A stretch of 64,000 nucleotides of DNA from Oncomelania hupensis (taxonomy: Eukaryota; Mollusca; Gastropoda; Littorinimorpha; Pomatiopsidae), in contig CM072515.1 of assembly GCA_036898135.1 (NCBI GenBank), forward strand, positions 49,911,595 to 49,975,594, in the 5' to 3' direction. The notes under the pieces are model-generated. The model saw only the letters and a program-made list of their open reading frames with translations. It was not told where the DNA came from and did no database searches. Shown piece after piece: positions 11,176 through 24,400 of this stretch (position 1 is the first letter of the stretch; each line of letters opens with the position of its first letter). A program made the position numbers and the translations under genes.

Positions 11176-11892
11176 GCTGTCGACATACAATCGTTTATAT
11201 ATAGTCGTTATCGTTCTCGGCATCTTATTATGATTGCCTTGCACGGCTGGAAGCAAGTTTTCCAATGCGAACTCTTGGACGAATAAATATTTTATGTCTG
11301 ATGTCTTAAAAAATAATTCAACACATCTTTATTACCACAGGAATGGAAGTATTGTACAAGTCTCATCACATTATGTTATATAATGGCTCCACACATCAAG
11401 ACAGTTATAATGAACAATAATAAGACACAGACTAATATAAGAGGTTCAGAAAGCATAGAATCCGTACGCACATCATCCGTACATAATTTAACTATGCATT
11501 GATTGAGCGAACGCGCAACTGTATGCCAGTAAAGAGTATGCACAAAGAGATAGGTACAACACCTAAATAGTTTAAAAGTCATTAGTGTAATCGATGAGAG
11601 AGTCCGTCGTTAAAACAAGGAACTATAATCTATGCTATGTATATTAGTCTGTTGTCCTTTAGAGTGTTTTAAAAGCTGGTTAAATATATATATATATACC
11701 TGACAGCCCCGAAAATAGCGGTAATCCCAGCTTAGTCTTGAACTTGGAACAAATATAATTTTATATCGTGTTTGTAGGCTGGGCTTAAAATCTCTTTAAA
11801 ATACGAGTGCGAGGGAATTACGGAGTTACCTGATTTTAGGGAAAGAGGCGTGTATAGTCCGCTCGTGGTGCGTGCATGCGTGCGTGCGTGTG
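11176..11892. other. Non-coding stretch, nothing recognised
   Basis: AT-rich DNA with a short (TA)n at about 11683-11697. No domain or RNA gene was seen. Confidence 0.5.
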
Positions 11893-11902
11893 CGTATGCT
11901 TT

Positions 11903-11972
<70 letters not shown>
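11893..11972. repeat. (CT)n microsatellite
   Basis: About 40 uninterrupted CT units. Confidence 0.95.
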
Positions 11973-11976
<4 letters not shown>

Positions 11977-12631
11977 AGTGTGTGTGTTTAAATGGGTGTG
12001 CGTAGTTTACATTTGAATGAATCCCTCCTTGATGTTAAACTTAAAAGAAACCTAATTAGTACCCTGGCTGTAGGTTAGGCTATTAATCCATCTCAACTGC
12101 AAGTTAAGAGACTGGGGTGAAGTGAGAGATGCGTGTGGGTGTGTGCGCGGACGCGTAGGAGTTTGGGAATAAAACAGGGAATAATAGATATATCAGTTGG
12201 CACCGGTAATTGCGTATATTGATTTAAAGATTTGGAAAAGATTACATTGATCTCCAAAAATCGGTTTAATCGTGCCACCCCTACCTGACATATTGTCCAT
12301 TTAAAATTCTTTGTAAACAAAGGTTAATCTCTGCTAGATTTAAAATGTCTCAAATTCTTTATCGCCTTAAATCAATATGCCACACTAGTCGAACTATCAT
12401 GTGGAATGATCGCAAAGCGCACAGAGCATGCAATAGACGCGTGGTTTGTGGTAGTTTGCGAAGAAGAAAAAAAATTGTGGGAACAGATGCGCTTGAAGAA
12501 CATAGCGATGACCCTGTTGACCTGAATGATTGCTAAAGTACAAACTTTGAGCAACATAGACTTTGAGAGACTTTGGTATTCTGTATATAAGGACGTTGGT
12601 AGTTGAATTGTTTTTGTAAAGAGCGCTTTTC
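11973..12631. other. Non-coding stretch, nothing recognised
   Basis: Short unassigned frames only. Confidence 0.5.
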
Positions 12632-12745
12632 CACCTCCAACCACAGCTCAAGGCGCTGGGCGAGAACAGGATCTCGCTCAAGCCGCCCAAGACGCCAACT
12701 TGCAGCTTGATCTTAACCCCACAGACAACTGAGCAAATATTTAAC
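12632..12745 (-). mobile_element. SINE fragment, tRNA-derived
   Basis: The minus strand has GCTCAGTTG near its 5' end, then GTCTTGGGCGGCTTGAG, CAGCGCCTTGAG and AAAAGCGCTC, a layout like SINE family 2 but much diverged. The A-box region is partial and no B box is evident. Confidence 0.4.
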
Positions 12746-13036
12746 ATTTCCGCCTGGCATTGCTTTCATTCCCACTTATCGGGTATTGTTCGGTCGCTTC
12801 GCTGTCCTTGGTCGCATTCTTCTGAGCATAAGGAGTACTTGTGAAGGCAGATACAGACCCTTCTTGTGGAAATGATGACCTATATTTTGAATAAGGAGGA
12901 AAAACAATGTGTGTATAGAACTTTTATTTATTTATTTTTTTGTACACTTACTGTTTTGCTTAGACGGTACATTGAAGTATCTTGTTGTGTGTCTATTGGT
13001 TCCATCCATGTCTCAGTGTTTAAAAAAAGAAGTAGA

Positions 13037-13619
13037 CATTACATTACATTATTATTGCTTTAGGTCCAGCGGACTCTTCCGAGCCAAATCAGGACCGGAC
13101 AACCCCGGGCCCCCGATCCGCATAAAAGATCTGCTGAAACAACCCTAGTGATAAAACCGAAAGCTCTCCACCAGCAAGTCACTTTACAATAAAGACATCC
13201 CACGCAGGGGACGGCTGAGGCTTCACCCCAACTTATCGAACCCCCGTTTACAAAAACAAAATAGAATACAAACATCATTATAAATTATCAACAAAACACA
13301 TACATATAAAATGCCTACATTGCTAAATAATAACATCATAGGAAGCCCTAGTGACCACCTGGCAGAAAGCGTCCAATATTCCCAAGCTGATCCAACAGAC
13401 CTCATACACAAACATGGAGTCTTGTCCAGGAAGAGTTTTCAAGAAAAAAGGTAGGAGACTGGTCTAGCGAAGAAGAAGATAGTATAGCAGATTGATAGAA
13501 AAGAGCAGGAATGAGAAAGAGCAAATGAGAAAGTCAGCGACAGTGGGAATTTAAAGCACTAAATTTCCAGAAAGTGGGGATACTATTTATACTGAAACCC
13601 CCGGCACCCCAACGGGGGT
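13037..13619 (-). mobile_element. TATA-retroposon copy 2
   Basis: Same unit as at 2742, in the same orientation, with an ACATT-type tail at the low-coordinate side and the TATA box near 13583-13592. A-rich similar sequences (taaaaaaa plus AGTA) flank both ends and may be the target duplication. A 62-codon frame (13223-13411, minus) recurs in other copies but shows no domain and is probably not a protein. Confidence 0.7.
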
Positions 13620-13689
13620 AAAAAAAAGTATATTGTATAGTTATAGTCTTACCACAAGGATAAAGAAAAATACATTATTAGTGTGTATT

Positions 13690-13785
13690 TTCTTCTCTCC
13701 TTCTCTCTCTCTTTCTCTCTCTGTGTCGGTCTGTCTCTCTGTCTGTCTCTCTCTCACTCACTCGCTCTCTCTCTCCCCCTACCTC
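13690..13785. repeat. Interrupted (CT)n microsatellite
   Basis: CT runs broken by GTCTG and CACTCA interruptions. Confidence 0.85.
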
Positions 13786-15060
<1,275 letters not shown>

Positions 15061-15313
15061 TAATTAATTAATTATTTCATTGGGCTGTATACTAGTCGTC
15101 CACCAGTGAAGGGCAATTCCCAGGTACACTCGCTGTCACAAAAAGAACAGAAGCTCTCAAAATAAGTTATTCTTAGTAAAATTTAAACGTGCAAAATGCT
15201 TTAGTCTACAAAATGATTTATTTCACAAAAGGTTTTACTGTATACGTTGTACTTTAACATTGTCTCGCGACCAACGCCCTCCCTTTTATTAATTCCTCCC
15301 TTCTTATAGTCAC
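15061..15313. other. Non-coding stretch before the split SINE
   Basis: No feature recognised. The last bases (ATAGTCAC, 15306-15313) are the left target duplication of the SINE that follows. Confidence 0.5.
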
Positions 15314-15477
15314 TTTGAGGGGCCGGGTAGCTCAGTTGGCAAGAGCGTCTTGCTAGTAACCGAAAGGTCGCTGGTTCGAATCCCGGATTGGTCAACGTGT
15401 GATCATATTATTTTCCCCTTTACCAACAACTGGCCCGCAGCTGGTGTCAGTATAAATCGGTCCAGTAGTCACCTATA

Positions 15478-16869
15478 AGTGGTGGTGTTTCACCCGTCCC
15501 CTATAAAGAATCAGAGTCTCCTCTCTGAAAATCCTTATCGGGAAGAGATATCAATCAATATTTCATTTATTGTCTATTCACACATTCAGGTGATATTAGA
15601 CATTAATTAAGAACAACAACAATATAAAGAAAATCACAATTAAGAAACCTTGTAACAAAATGGAATGAAATGGGAAGAAGGATTTAACACCAAACTATAA
15701 AAGTCTACCAATAGGAGTCTGTGCAATAATTTTCACAACTGCTGTTATCTGTGAATGATGTAATACATCATCTAAAGAATGTCCATATTCAGTCAAATGA
15801 TGTCCTTGGTTTTCATACATTGCATTTAAAACTGGACATTCAAAAAAAAATGTGGTAAACTGATATATTTTCGCCACACATACACTGGATATCTGCCGAA
15901 TATTTAGTATTCCATGAGTTCATTCTTAACTTGTATATTAATTTTGACAACTGTCGTGAACAGTTCGGTATAGTAACCTTGTTAATGCTATTATCTTGAC
16001 ATACTGCTTTTTCTAATAAGGAATACATTTCATGACAACATATACTCAAATTGTTGACAGAAATAGAATCTAATGATCTTAGCGCTCCCTCTTTGGCTAA
16101 CTTGTCACATACTTCATTCCAATGGATTCCACAATGTGCTGGAACCCAACAGAAATCAACAACTATACCTCTAGAAAACATACAATGGATCATATGTTTA
16201 ATTTCATATATAAATTCATTTCTTACTTTGGAATTACCCTGTTTTAAAGCATACAAAACCGATTTTGAATCTACACAAATCAGTAAACCAAAGAGCTCTA
16301 ACGGTAAAGTCATAATGTAGTTGAGAGCCAGTACAATAGCATAAAGCTCACTCGTAAATATAGAAAACCCCTTTCCTAGATAATATGAGCGTCTTACATT
16401 TAATGCAGGAATGATAAAAGCCGATCCACTATCTAAAGAATCTAATACCGAACCATCTGTAAAAATCTTCAAATGGTTTAAATAATTATTTTCAATTTGC
16501 TCTTTTACCTCAGTAACTAAGAGATTAGTGTCGTCATCTTTTTTAGTTACACTATAATCAATGTTAAAATTTGCATTTCTGTGCTCCCATGGTGGAATAG
16601 GTGATATTAATGGCATAACGGGAATTGCTGTGATATCAATGTTACACTTTTCAAAAAGATCTTTTGTATAGTTCTTAATTGGCTTCAAGTAATTAATATG
16701 TTTAGTTCTTTTCGGATAGTCTTCTGCATCTATAAAAATTTCTTCCTGTACTGAATTAGGGACAGATAAACATCGGGAAGAGAGGGGACTATAAACTGAT
16801 ATAACATAACATAACGTCCCCTATACGCTGATGTGTCCGGGGACGTTAATCTATTTTAACATAACATAA
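15478..16869 (-). mobile_element. Non-LTR retrotransposon fragment inserted in a SINE
   Basis: A 1392 bp insertion flanked by CTATA on both sides. It carries the 3' part of a minus-strand ORF with an RNase H domain. The high-coordinate end (16794-16869) has ATAAC direct repeats on both sides of a hairpin with 8-bp arms (ACGTCCCC/GGGGACGT). Because an ATAAC tail lies on the side opposite to that expected for the ORF orientation, a 5' inversion or a composite insertion is possible. Confidence 0.7.
15695..16688 (-). pseudogene. LINE ORF2 C-terminus with RNase H domain, frameshifted
   Basis: The minus-strand frame 16688-15840 encodes an RNase HI domain: FTDGS (first Asp), SELYAI (Glu), VDSKS (second Asp), then WVPAHCGI and NEVCDKLAK (His and last Asp). 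All expected catalytic residues are present. A downstream cysteine/histidine segment (CMCGENISVYHIFF...ECP) resembles the C-terminal Cys-rich tail of RNase H-bearing non-LTR elements. The frame is lost in a run of nine A bases near 15842-15850 and continues one base off in the 60-codon frame 15877-15695. The open frame extends a little upstream of the listed start without a start codon. RT itself is absent (5' truncation). Either one indel broke the gene, or the homopolymer length is a sequencing error. Confidence 0.75.
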
Positions 16870-16919
16870 CTATATGCGAAAGTGTCGTGTGACTATAATC
16901 TACGTACAAACATAGTCAC

Positions 16920-17324
16920 AAGGCATAGTGACAAAAGAGCATGTTAAAGTGTAGGTGGACGACTATAGTATACAGGTTAAGGAGAAATGCTAATGTGAGC
17001 TTTGTGCATTCTTGTTCCTCCCCCCGCTGGGCAGTAATCACGAAATAGCTTTTAAGACTGTGTACACAATGCAGCCATTTATATCCTCCATAACACAGTG
17101 TATCGCCGGGAAATGATTTTCTTATGCTTGGGAGAAAATGAGTACCGCTCTCAAAAAGCTGCTCCTGATTAAAAAAAATAGAAAGAACAAATAAAGAATA
17201 CAAAAAGAGGTCCTTAACGACTTCAAATCATAGAGTGTGTCGTCGGGAGATGATTTTCTTATGTTTGAGAGGAAATGAGTGGGAGCCGAGAATTAAAAAA
17301 AAAAGGTGTCCGGTTAGTGGGGGT
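16920..17324. other. Non-coding stretch with a local duplication
   Basis: The phrase tgtatcgccgggaaatgattttcttatg near 17099 returns in changed form near 17239 (gtcgtcgggagatgattttcttatg), a diverged duplication about 140 bp apart. No gene was seen. Confidence 0.45.
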
Positions 17325-17405
17325 ACAAGAACTTTTTTTTTTTGGAGGTTCTCAGAGCCAAAGGTTCAGGAACCTCCACGAACCTTCCACTTACGACAGG
17401 CCATT
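17325..17405 (-). repeat. AAGGTTC foldback repeat, partial copy
   Basis: On the minus strand it reads GGCCTGTCGTAAGTGGAAGG then TTCGTGG, closely matching 51768-51800, followed by further GGTTC/GAACC words and an A/T run. It appears to be one arm of the palindromic element seen more completely at 51755-51950. Confidence 0.55.
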
Positions 17406-17544
17406 ACGATGTCTTCCTCAAACGACTGAACATTTACACGACTTCCTTGACTTTGTTTTGCCTAGACAATACATTCAGTCATTTTGCCTGTGTCTTGTGT
17501 CTTTTGATTCCAGACCTCTTTACTGACAAGTTCATAATTTTCAA

Positions 17545-17828
17545 GTGCAGAGAGAGAGGGACAGAGAGAGAGATAGAGAGAGAGAGAGAGAGGGAGGGAG
17601 GAAGTAAGTGAATAAGTGCGCGTGTCTATATTTATGTGGGTGTGAATGTTAAGGGGAGCGGAGGGGGGGGGGGTGTTGGCTTTCATTTTCACAGGGCCAG
17701 CTTCATAAGCTTGTGTGTGTAAGCGTTTGACTCTGTGTGTGCGTGTATGAGAGAGATGTGTGTGCGTGTGTTTAGTTGTGTTTAGTACATAATGCATAAT
17801 TGTGTGTGTGTGTGTGTGTGTGTGTGCA
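17545..17828. repeat. (GA)n, poly-G and (TG)n simple repeats
   Basis: A GA run (17550-17605), a G run near 17667-17673 and an interrupted TG run (17715-17826). Coding-looking frames across it are artefacts. Confidence 0.85.
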
Positions 17829-18458
17829 CTCGCATGCGTATGGCTAGATGTGCCGAGATAAGCTTGAATATACAACTCTTGTACAAAGTGTGGGTGTTTT
17901 TTTTTGGTTTTGTGGTAAACCCAGAAATGGCGATGACACTTTACGTTTGTTGCAGCCCAACGTGGCTTGATGGAAATCCTGAAAATTTAATGACTTCTTG
18001 GAATGGGAGAAGCAGGCGCGAATGACCACGACATTGTTCCATTCAAAACTAGGTCTATAACCTACCCACCCCCCTATCCCATTGTTCTCTCAAAGCTTTT
18101 GAGGTCTATGCTTCACCCACCCCAGGTTCTCCCATGCCTGTGCTCCCTTCCCCCTCCAGGTCTATATGCCACACACGATCTTTATATACGTCATTGTGTA
18201 TTGTTGAAGACCTATGTATGCATGTGCATTTCTCTTTGTTAATGAATATTAGGTACACACTACTTGATTAAACACCAAGTACTGTATGATCACGAACAAC
18301 AATGTTCGGGAACATAGACATGCGGGCACAAAATAATAATAATCATGCTATCACGCGGTTTTTTCTTCAGTCGAACTCAAAGCGCGGCGATCTGAAGAGA
18401 TTACTAGTACAGGAGGCGAAAGAGAAATACATTTTAGAAATATAATTCAGATTGTATC
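17829..18458. other. Non-coding stretch with GGTCTATG-type minisatellite
   Basis: Between about 18045 and 18330, units such as AGGTCTATGCTTCACCC and CAGGTTCTCCC recur; they are the complement of the GAACATAGACCTGGG unit at 228-350. A copy in direct orientation (GGGAACATAGAC) occurs near 18309. The last bases GTATC (18454-18458) flank the following LTR-like unit. No gene was seen. Confidence 0.5.
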
Positions 18459-19980
18459 TGTCACGTGGGGTTTATGGGCTCTGCAAAATGGAATTATGGA
18501 CCCTCACGTTTATTCGGTGGGAACTGCTAGTAAGTCACCCTATGAATTACTTTAATAAATTTATTTGTTTAGCTCGTTCTGTGTTAAGGTTGGGGTACAG
18601 AAATAGATAGAAAAATAGTAAAAGATTACTGTCACACTAGCTTTCACACGGCTATGAATCATATGTAGTCCAGCCACTTGATAACAGTTAAAATCACACA
18701 TTTATTTCTTCTACTCTATACAAGATTCTCTAAGTACTAATCTAACTTAAAAAGTCTCTTTCAATGCTAATAGTTCGATCGCTGATAGTCTAGGCAGCTG
18801 TTTTTTTTCTTCCTCGGGCACTTGCTATTATATCTCATGTAGATTTGGACTACTGTGGTCCGTTTTACAGTTTCTGAAGAGTTGGACTACTGTGGTCCTG
18901 TTTTGATCAGGTTAAGTGCACTTTCGGAGAATACACTTAACTTTCTGATGGTGCGGTCGAAGTCCTTCTGTGAGGTAGCTTCTGGTACACCTTTGTCGTT
19001 GTGTAGTTGGGTTCCCTTGCCACGCTGTGGGGTCTGACAGGGTGTTTTTTCGGGTAGCTCTTTCCGTCTTGTGCGGTAGAGGATACTCCGCCAACTTGTT
19101 TCTGTGGAGTGGGGTTCACAGGATAGCTCGGGATAGCTCGCCTGCTCGTCTGTAATATAAGAGACGAAATTCTGCACAACCCTGAATAATCGGTTTGTGC
19201 AGAGCGTCTCACTGAAAGCCAAGTAGCCCTCAGTGATAGCTCCACATCTCTATACATAAGCGACGAACATTCTGCTACTTCCGGGGTCCACTGGAATATC
19301 AACTCTAAATTCCTATACATATATAAATATCAATCATGTCTAACTATACACATACAGAATTAATAATATTATAAACATTCAGTGGTACAGCCACTGGTCT
19401 GCAAACATACATATAAGTTAAACAACAGTGGTTCCGTACGGCATACAACATGGCGGCGCAACCGGTCGTGTTGAGCCTCGTGGTCGGCTCTTCCACGTGG
19501 TACGGCAAATTCGGATTAATAATTCACATTTATGCATAGCAAATTCTTCAAACATAATTTCAACAATAATATAAATATATCACGATGAAACAGAAGGGTG
19601 TTCATTTACCTGTTTGACAAGTTCAGGCCCGTTGTGACTTGATAGAATTCTAAGATTCTAAGTCCTGCTTCCTGGTCTAAGTGTGGAGAGATTTCTCTGC
19701 CAGCTTTCTAGCTGTTAACACTTCGGTGTATTCCTCCCAACTGACCAAAGCTGTGTTAGGCTCGGACCCAGTCAAACTGGCTCGAACCGCTTTGCCTAAG
19801 CTCTCATTGGGTAAAATGTTTACGACTCTCGCACACAGTGCTGATTAACTACGCAGCGTGGGTCGGGCTCGCGGTGTGTACTTTTATTGCTGCTGTGTTA
19901 TATACTGACTCTCTACTATTACAATTACTGCACAAGGCTGAATAGTAATAAGCAGAGTTAAAACTAGCCAGTTCATGACA
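18459..19980 (-). mobile_element. Probable solo LTR next to the complete retrotransposon
   Basis: A 1522 bp unit that begins TGTCACGTGG and ends TTCATGACA, giving TGTCA...TGACA ends. GTATC lies directly before it (18454-18458) and directly after it (19981-19985), as expected for a 5-bp target duplication. On the minus strand it has a TATA-like word (GTATATAAC near 19891-19899) followed by AATAAA. There is no second copy in the window and no protein-coding content. It differs in sequence from the neighbouring LTR, so it comes from another family. Orientation is a guess from the TATA box. Confidence 0.55.
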
Positions 19981-19985
19981 GTATC
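19981..19985. repeat. Target-site duplication GTATC (left)
   Basis: Identical to 28442-28446 on the other side of the retrotransposon, and also to 18454-18458 before the adjacent solo LTR. Confidence 0.9.
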
Positions 19986-21361
19986 TGTCGCGTTATATAT
20001 ATATTTTATATTAATATATATATTGATGTTAAAGGGTGAATGAATATATTAAAAGAATTTTATATGAATAGAATCAATTTCCTCTTTTTACTATGCCTAA
20101 AATCGATAAGAAACGAGAAAATAATGTTGAGAAATAGAAAATAAAGAATAAAAGAAATTACTGGCTATTCATTCGTCCTGTTTGCTTTTTTACAACTAAA
20201 AAAGAATACCACTGGTTGATGGTTGATGATATTTATTTCATATGATGTGATACAAAAACCCGTGAAATCATGGTTCTAAAGAATTTCACTGTTGATTAAA
20301 ATTGTCACTTATCTGACGTGGATTCCCTGATGGAGAAGAAGAATTGTCTCTTTTGTTTAACTTAATTCTGTCCTCACGTTTGACCAAAAGGATTATCGTC
20401 CAGCTGGCTTCACATGGACGTCAGGGATATGACGAGCTCCATGTCATCAGAAGAATAAGCGTTGAGGGTGGAAGTAGGTTAAACGATCATATCAGGAATC
20501 CGACAGTCGAAAATATTATGAAGAAGGAAGCAAAAACAAAAATCCTTTCCCTGCGCACAGACAAATTAACAGGGACTAAATACACAATCTGTATCCTGTT
20601 GAATGACCAGCGAGGAACGCCGTTGACGTTGTTTGAATAAGAACCCTGCATATTCACGGGTTATTGTATCTTATTCTCAAAACATAATAATGTTCTTTCC
20701 TCGCTGTTCATCCACACTGTTCCAATGTTTAAGAATGCACCAACATTCTTTATGAACTAAGCTAAACATGTTAAATTAACTATCACCATATAAACTTCAC
20801 GCGCTGAAGAATTTATATGAAACGAGAACAACATGTTAAATAACTATTATCATACAATTTGCATACATTGAAGAATAATAACGAATCACCTTGATGAAGG
20901 ACGATGAATGATTCGCATGGCGCAATGGACACAAGCACAAGACTACCCATTTCCCAGCTTCACACATCGAATCGTAACTTACCAGCTCAGGATTCGTTTG
21001 TGGTGTCTACGACACGTGTTGTTTAGGGTGAGACGAGCTTTTCGAACCAACTTAATGACCTCAGTAATCCGAAATAGTGGTCTGGCGTAAACATATGTTC
21101 CTTGCCCTCCAAGATGGTCGCTCGAATGGTTTTTCTTAACGATATTTCCCACATCCAGCCAATCGAAAGGATAGTACACAAATTGTCTATGGTAACAATA
21201 ATCTAAAATTGAACTACACTAAATAAAAACAATGTCGCATACTGCGTCATTCCGAAAACAATATTATTATCGTCACTGTCTATGACGTACTGTCTATGAC
21301 GCATTGTCTGGCCTATAGCAGAATATCGAGGATGCGTCGAGTAGGCGCTTGTATCGCGACA
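19986..21361 (-). repeat. 3' LTR of the complete retrotransposon
   Basis: A 1376 bp LTR with 7-bp inverted ends TGTCGCG/CGCGACA, identical by eye to 27066-28441. On the minus strand, near its start, the word GTCATAGACAGT is tandemly repeated (21274-21303), giving TGACG-type half sites that could act in U3. A 98-codon frame on the antisense strand (20344-20640, TTG start) is open in both LTRs but has no recognised domain. Confidence 0.93.
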
Positions 21362-21373
21362 ATATCCCCCCGC
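21362..21373 (-). promoter_or_regulatory. Polypurine tract
   Basis: Directly before the 3' LTR the minus strand reads GCGGGGGGATAT. A G-rich tract at this place primes plus-strand DNA synthesis in LTR elements. Confidence 0.75.
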
Positions 21374-21410
21374 TTAAGTGAAAAATCAAGAATGCAATTT
21401 TTCCTTACAC

Positions 21411-24400
21411 TTACATCGAGCGGCTGAGATAATCTGCCCCGATATTGTCTTTGCCTGGAATGACACGTACAGAGAAGTTGTACTGTTGGAGTTGTATGGC
21501 CCATCTCATCAGCCGTCCGTTTTCTGTCCTTGCTTTTTGCAGATATTGTAGAGGCTGGTGATCTGTTTCAATAACAAACTTTGTTCCAAACAGGTATTGT
21601 TCAAACTTCCGTATTCCCCATACTATTGCCATGCATTCCTTCTCGATCGTGGCATACCGGCCTTCAGTTTCACTCAGCTTCTTGCTGGCGTACGCGATTG
21701 GTTGTAAACCATCACCATGGTCTTGCATCAGGATAGCGCCAATGCCTCTGTCTGATGCGTCCGTCCTCAGGACGTACTGTTTCTCTGGATCAGGGAGACA
21801 GATGACTGGCTTCTTGCACAATTCTCGCTTGAGTGACGTGAATGCTTCTTCGCATTTGTCGTCCCACTGAACTCGTTCAGGATGCCCTTTCTTCGTCTTT
21901 TCAGTCAGCGGCAGTGCGAGCGTAGCGAAGTTCGGCACGAACTTCCGATAATACCCTGCTAGACCCAAGAAAGCGCGCAAGTCTTTCTTCGTCTTCGGTG
22001 GTTGCGCGTTTCTGATCTTTTCAACCTTGTCCTCTTCTGGTTGAATTGTACCTTGACCAACTATGTGTCCTAGAAATGACAGGCTCTCAAATCCAAAATA
22101 ACACTTGGAAGGTTTTGCTGTCAGATTGCACTCATGTAATCTATCCAACGTTGCTTTGAGGACTTGCACGTGCTCCTCCCACGTCTCAGTTGCTACCGTG
22201 ACGTCATCAATGAAATTACTGACTGCGTCTTCGTTCAGCGGTTTCAAAAGTTTCCTCATCATGCGTGTGAAAACAGCCCCAGCGTTCTTCAACCCAAATG
22301 GCATCACAGTCCATTGAAATTGACCTTGCGGTGTAGTGAAAGCGGTTTTCTCTTTGTCCTCTGTCTTCATAGGGATTTGCCAGTATCCTTTTGCGAGGTC
22401 TATCTTGGAAAAATATTTCTTCTTGCTCAACTTGGCAAATAGCTCATCGATGTTAGGCATTGGCTCGGCATCGAATCTTGTGGCTTGATTCAATTTCCTG
22501 TAGTCAATACAGAATCGGTTGTTGCCGTCCTTCTTTTGTACAAGTACTACAGGTGCGCTGTATGGTGATGCTGCTTGTTCGATGACGTTCATTTTCAACA
22601 TTGCTTCAACTTCTTCTCCGATTGCTTTTATCTTAGAATATGGCAGAGGGTACTGTCGAACAAATATAGCTCGATCCTGTTCCATTGGGATATTACATTC
22701 TTGCAATGATGTTTTCCCCGGCAAATCTGTCAATACAGACTTCTTGTGGTTGCAGATTTCTGTAAGCTCTGTTCTTTGCTTTTCTGTCAGTTTGTCGGAC
22801 AAATGAACATCTGCTGGTCCTTGGGTATTTTCCAGCTGAATCACAGGTATGCTATCTTTTGTTCCAGTAGTATCCTTCTGTTCATGTTCGTCGATCATCA
22901 CAACGGCGACGATATGAGTTTCCACTTGCTTTTCTCTTTCAACGTACAGTTTCAGTGCGTTAGCATGGTAGATTTTCTCATTGTCTCCTACTGCAATCTT
23001 GTAGTCACATTCATTGATGCGGTCAGTGACAACATATGGACCTTTCCATAGCATCTGCAGTTTGTTGGCTTTATCAGAAACAAGCATGAGAACTTTATCT
23101 CCAACGTTGAATTTTCGTGCTTTTGCTTTCATGTTGAAATGTTTTGCGTGTTTAGCGCTTGCTTTTCCAAGGTTTTCTCTGGCGATTTTGCAGGTTTCTT
23201 CAATTCTGTTCCGGAGGTCGATCACATACTGAAATGTGGTCCTAGTTTCTTCTGTCTGTTCTTCCTGTGTCCAGAGCTCTTTCAGAATCTGTAACGGTCC
23301 TCGTACAGTTCGTCCATAAAGAAGCTCAAAGGGAGAGAATTGTAGTGATTCTTGCGGTACTTCTCTGATAGCAAATAGAAGTGCAGGAATAAACCTGTCC
23401 CATTCTTTTGGTTGTTCTTGACAAAGATGTTTCAGCATACTTTTGATGGTACCATTGAAACGTTCCACCAACCCGTTGCATTGTGCGTGTCTTGGCGTGG
23501 TCCTCAGGCCTTTCACACTCAATAGCCTGTTCACTTCGTCGGCTAAGGATCCTACAAACTGAGATCCGTTGTCTGTCAGAATCTCTCTCGGAATACCTAA
23601 GCGAGTCCACATTTCCCACAATGATTCGGCCACATCTTCGGCTTTGATGGATTTTAATGGTTTGGCTTCGACGTAGCGTGTAGCATAGTCCACCATGGTG
23701 ATTATATAGCGGTGCCCCCTGTCGGACGCTGGTAAGATAGGTCCGATGATATCCACCGCCACACGATCAAAAGGTGTGTGGATTATTGGCATCTTGCCCA
23801 ACGGCAGTTTCCGAACTTGACCCTTCGGTGACGTCCTTTGGCATATGTCACATGACGCGCAATAGCGTCTGATGTCTCCGCAGATTCCGGGCCATACGAA
23901 ATCGTTCCAGATTCTCTTCCTGGTTTTGGTTACACCCAGGTGTCCTGACATCGGCGTGTCATGGGCCAATCGTAACACTTCGTTGCGATATTTCTTTGGG
24001 ACAACAATTTGTTTGGTCTCTTTACCGTTTTGGAGAAAAGTACGGTACAAAATTCCCTTTCTCCAGCTGTAGGTAGTTTTAGAAGTTGATTTGCGCCCTC
24101 CTTTCCCATGCTTGGTCTCATTGTCAGCTAGCTTCCTTGCTTTCTCCAGGGTTGGATCCTCCTTCTGAGCTTGTCCCAACTCCACTGGAGTGACATCCCC
24201 GAGCAGAGAATTGGATGTTTTCAATGTTCTACCTGTTTTCCCCACAGAAGCTCTAGTTTGCATTGCTGCGCATACTTCTCGAATTGCGTAAACTGGAACA
24301 GGCGTCAGGTTCCCATCCTCAGACTTACGGTAGTTCCCTACAAGAACTTGCTCTATCGGTTGCTTCATAACGGCCACAACAGTCTTCCCTTCAAAGAATG

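Larger units (their letters stand above)
15314..16911 (+). mobile_element. SINE family 1, copy 2, split by an insertion
   Basis: The SINE runs from 15314 to 15477, is interrupted, and resumes at 16870-16911 (TATATGCGAAAGTGTCG...). Its own target duplication ATAGTCAC flanks the whole at 15306-15313 and 16912-16919. Comparison with the uninterrupted copies at 6593 and 51517 places the break at CTATA, present at 15473-15477 and 16870-16874. The A and B boxes are intact. Confidence 0.85.
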
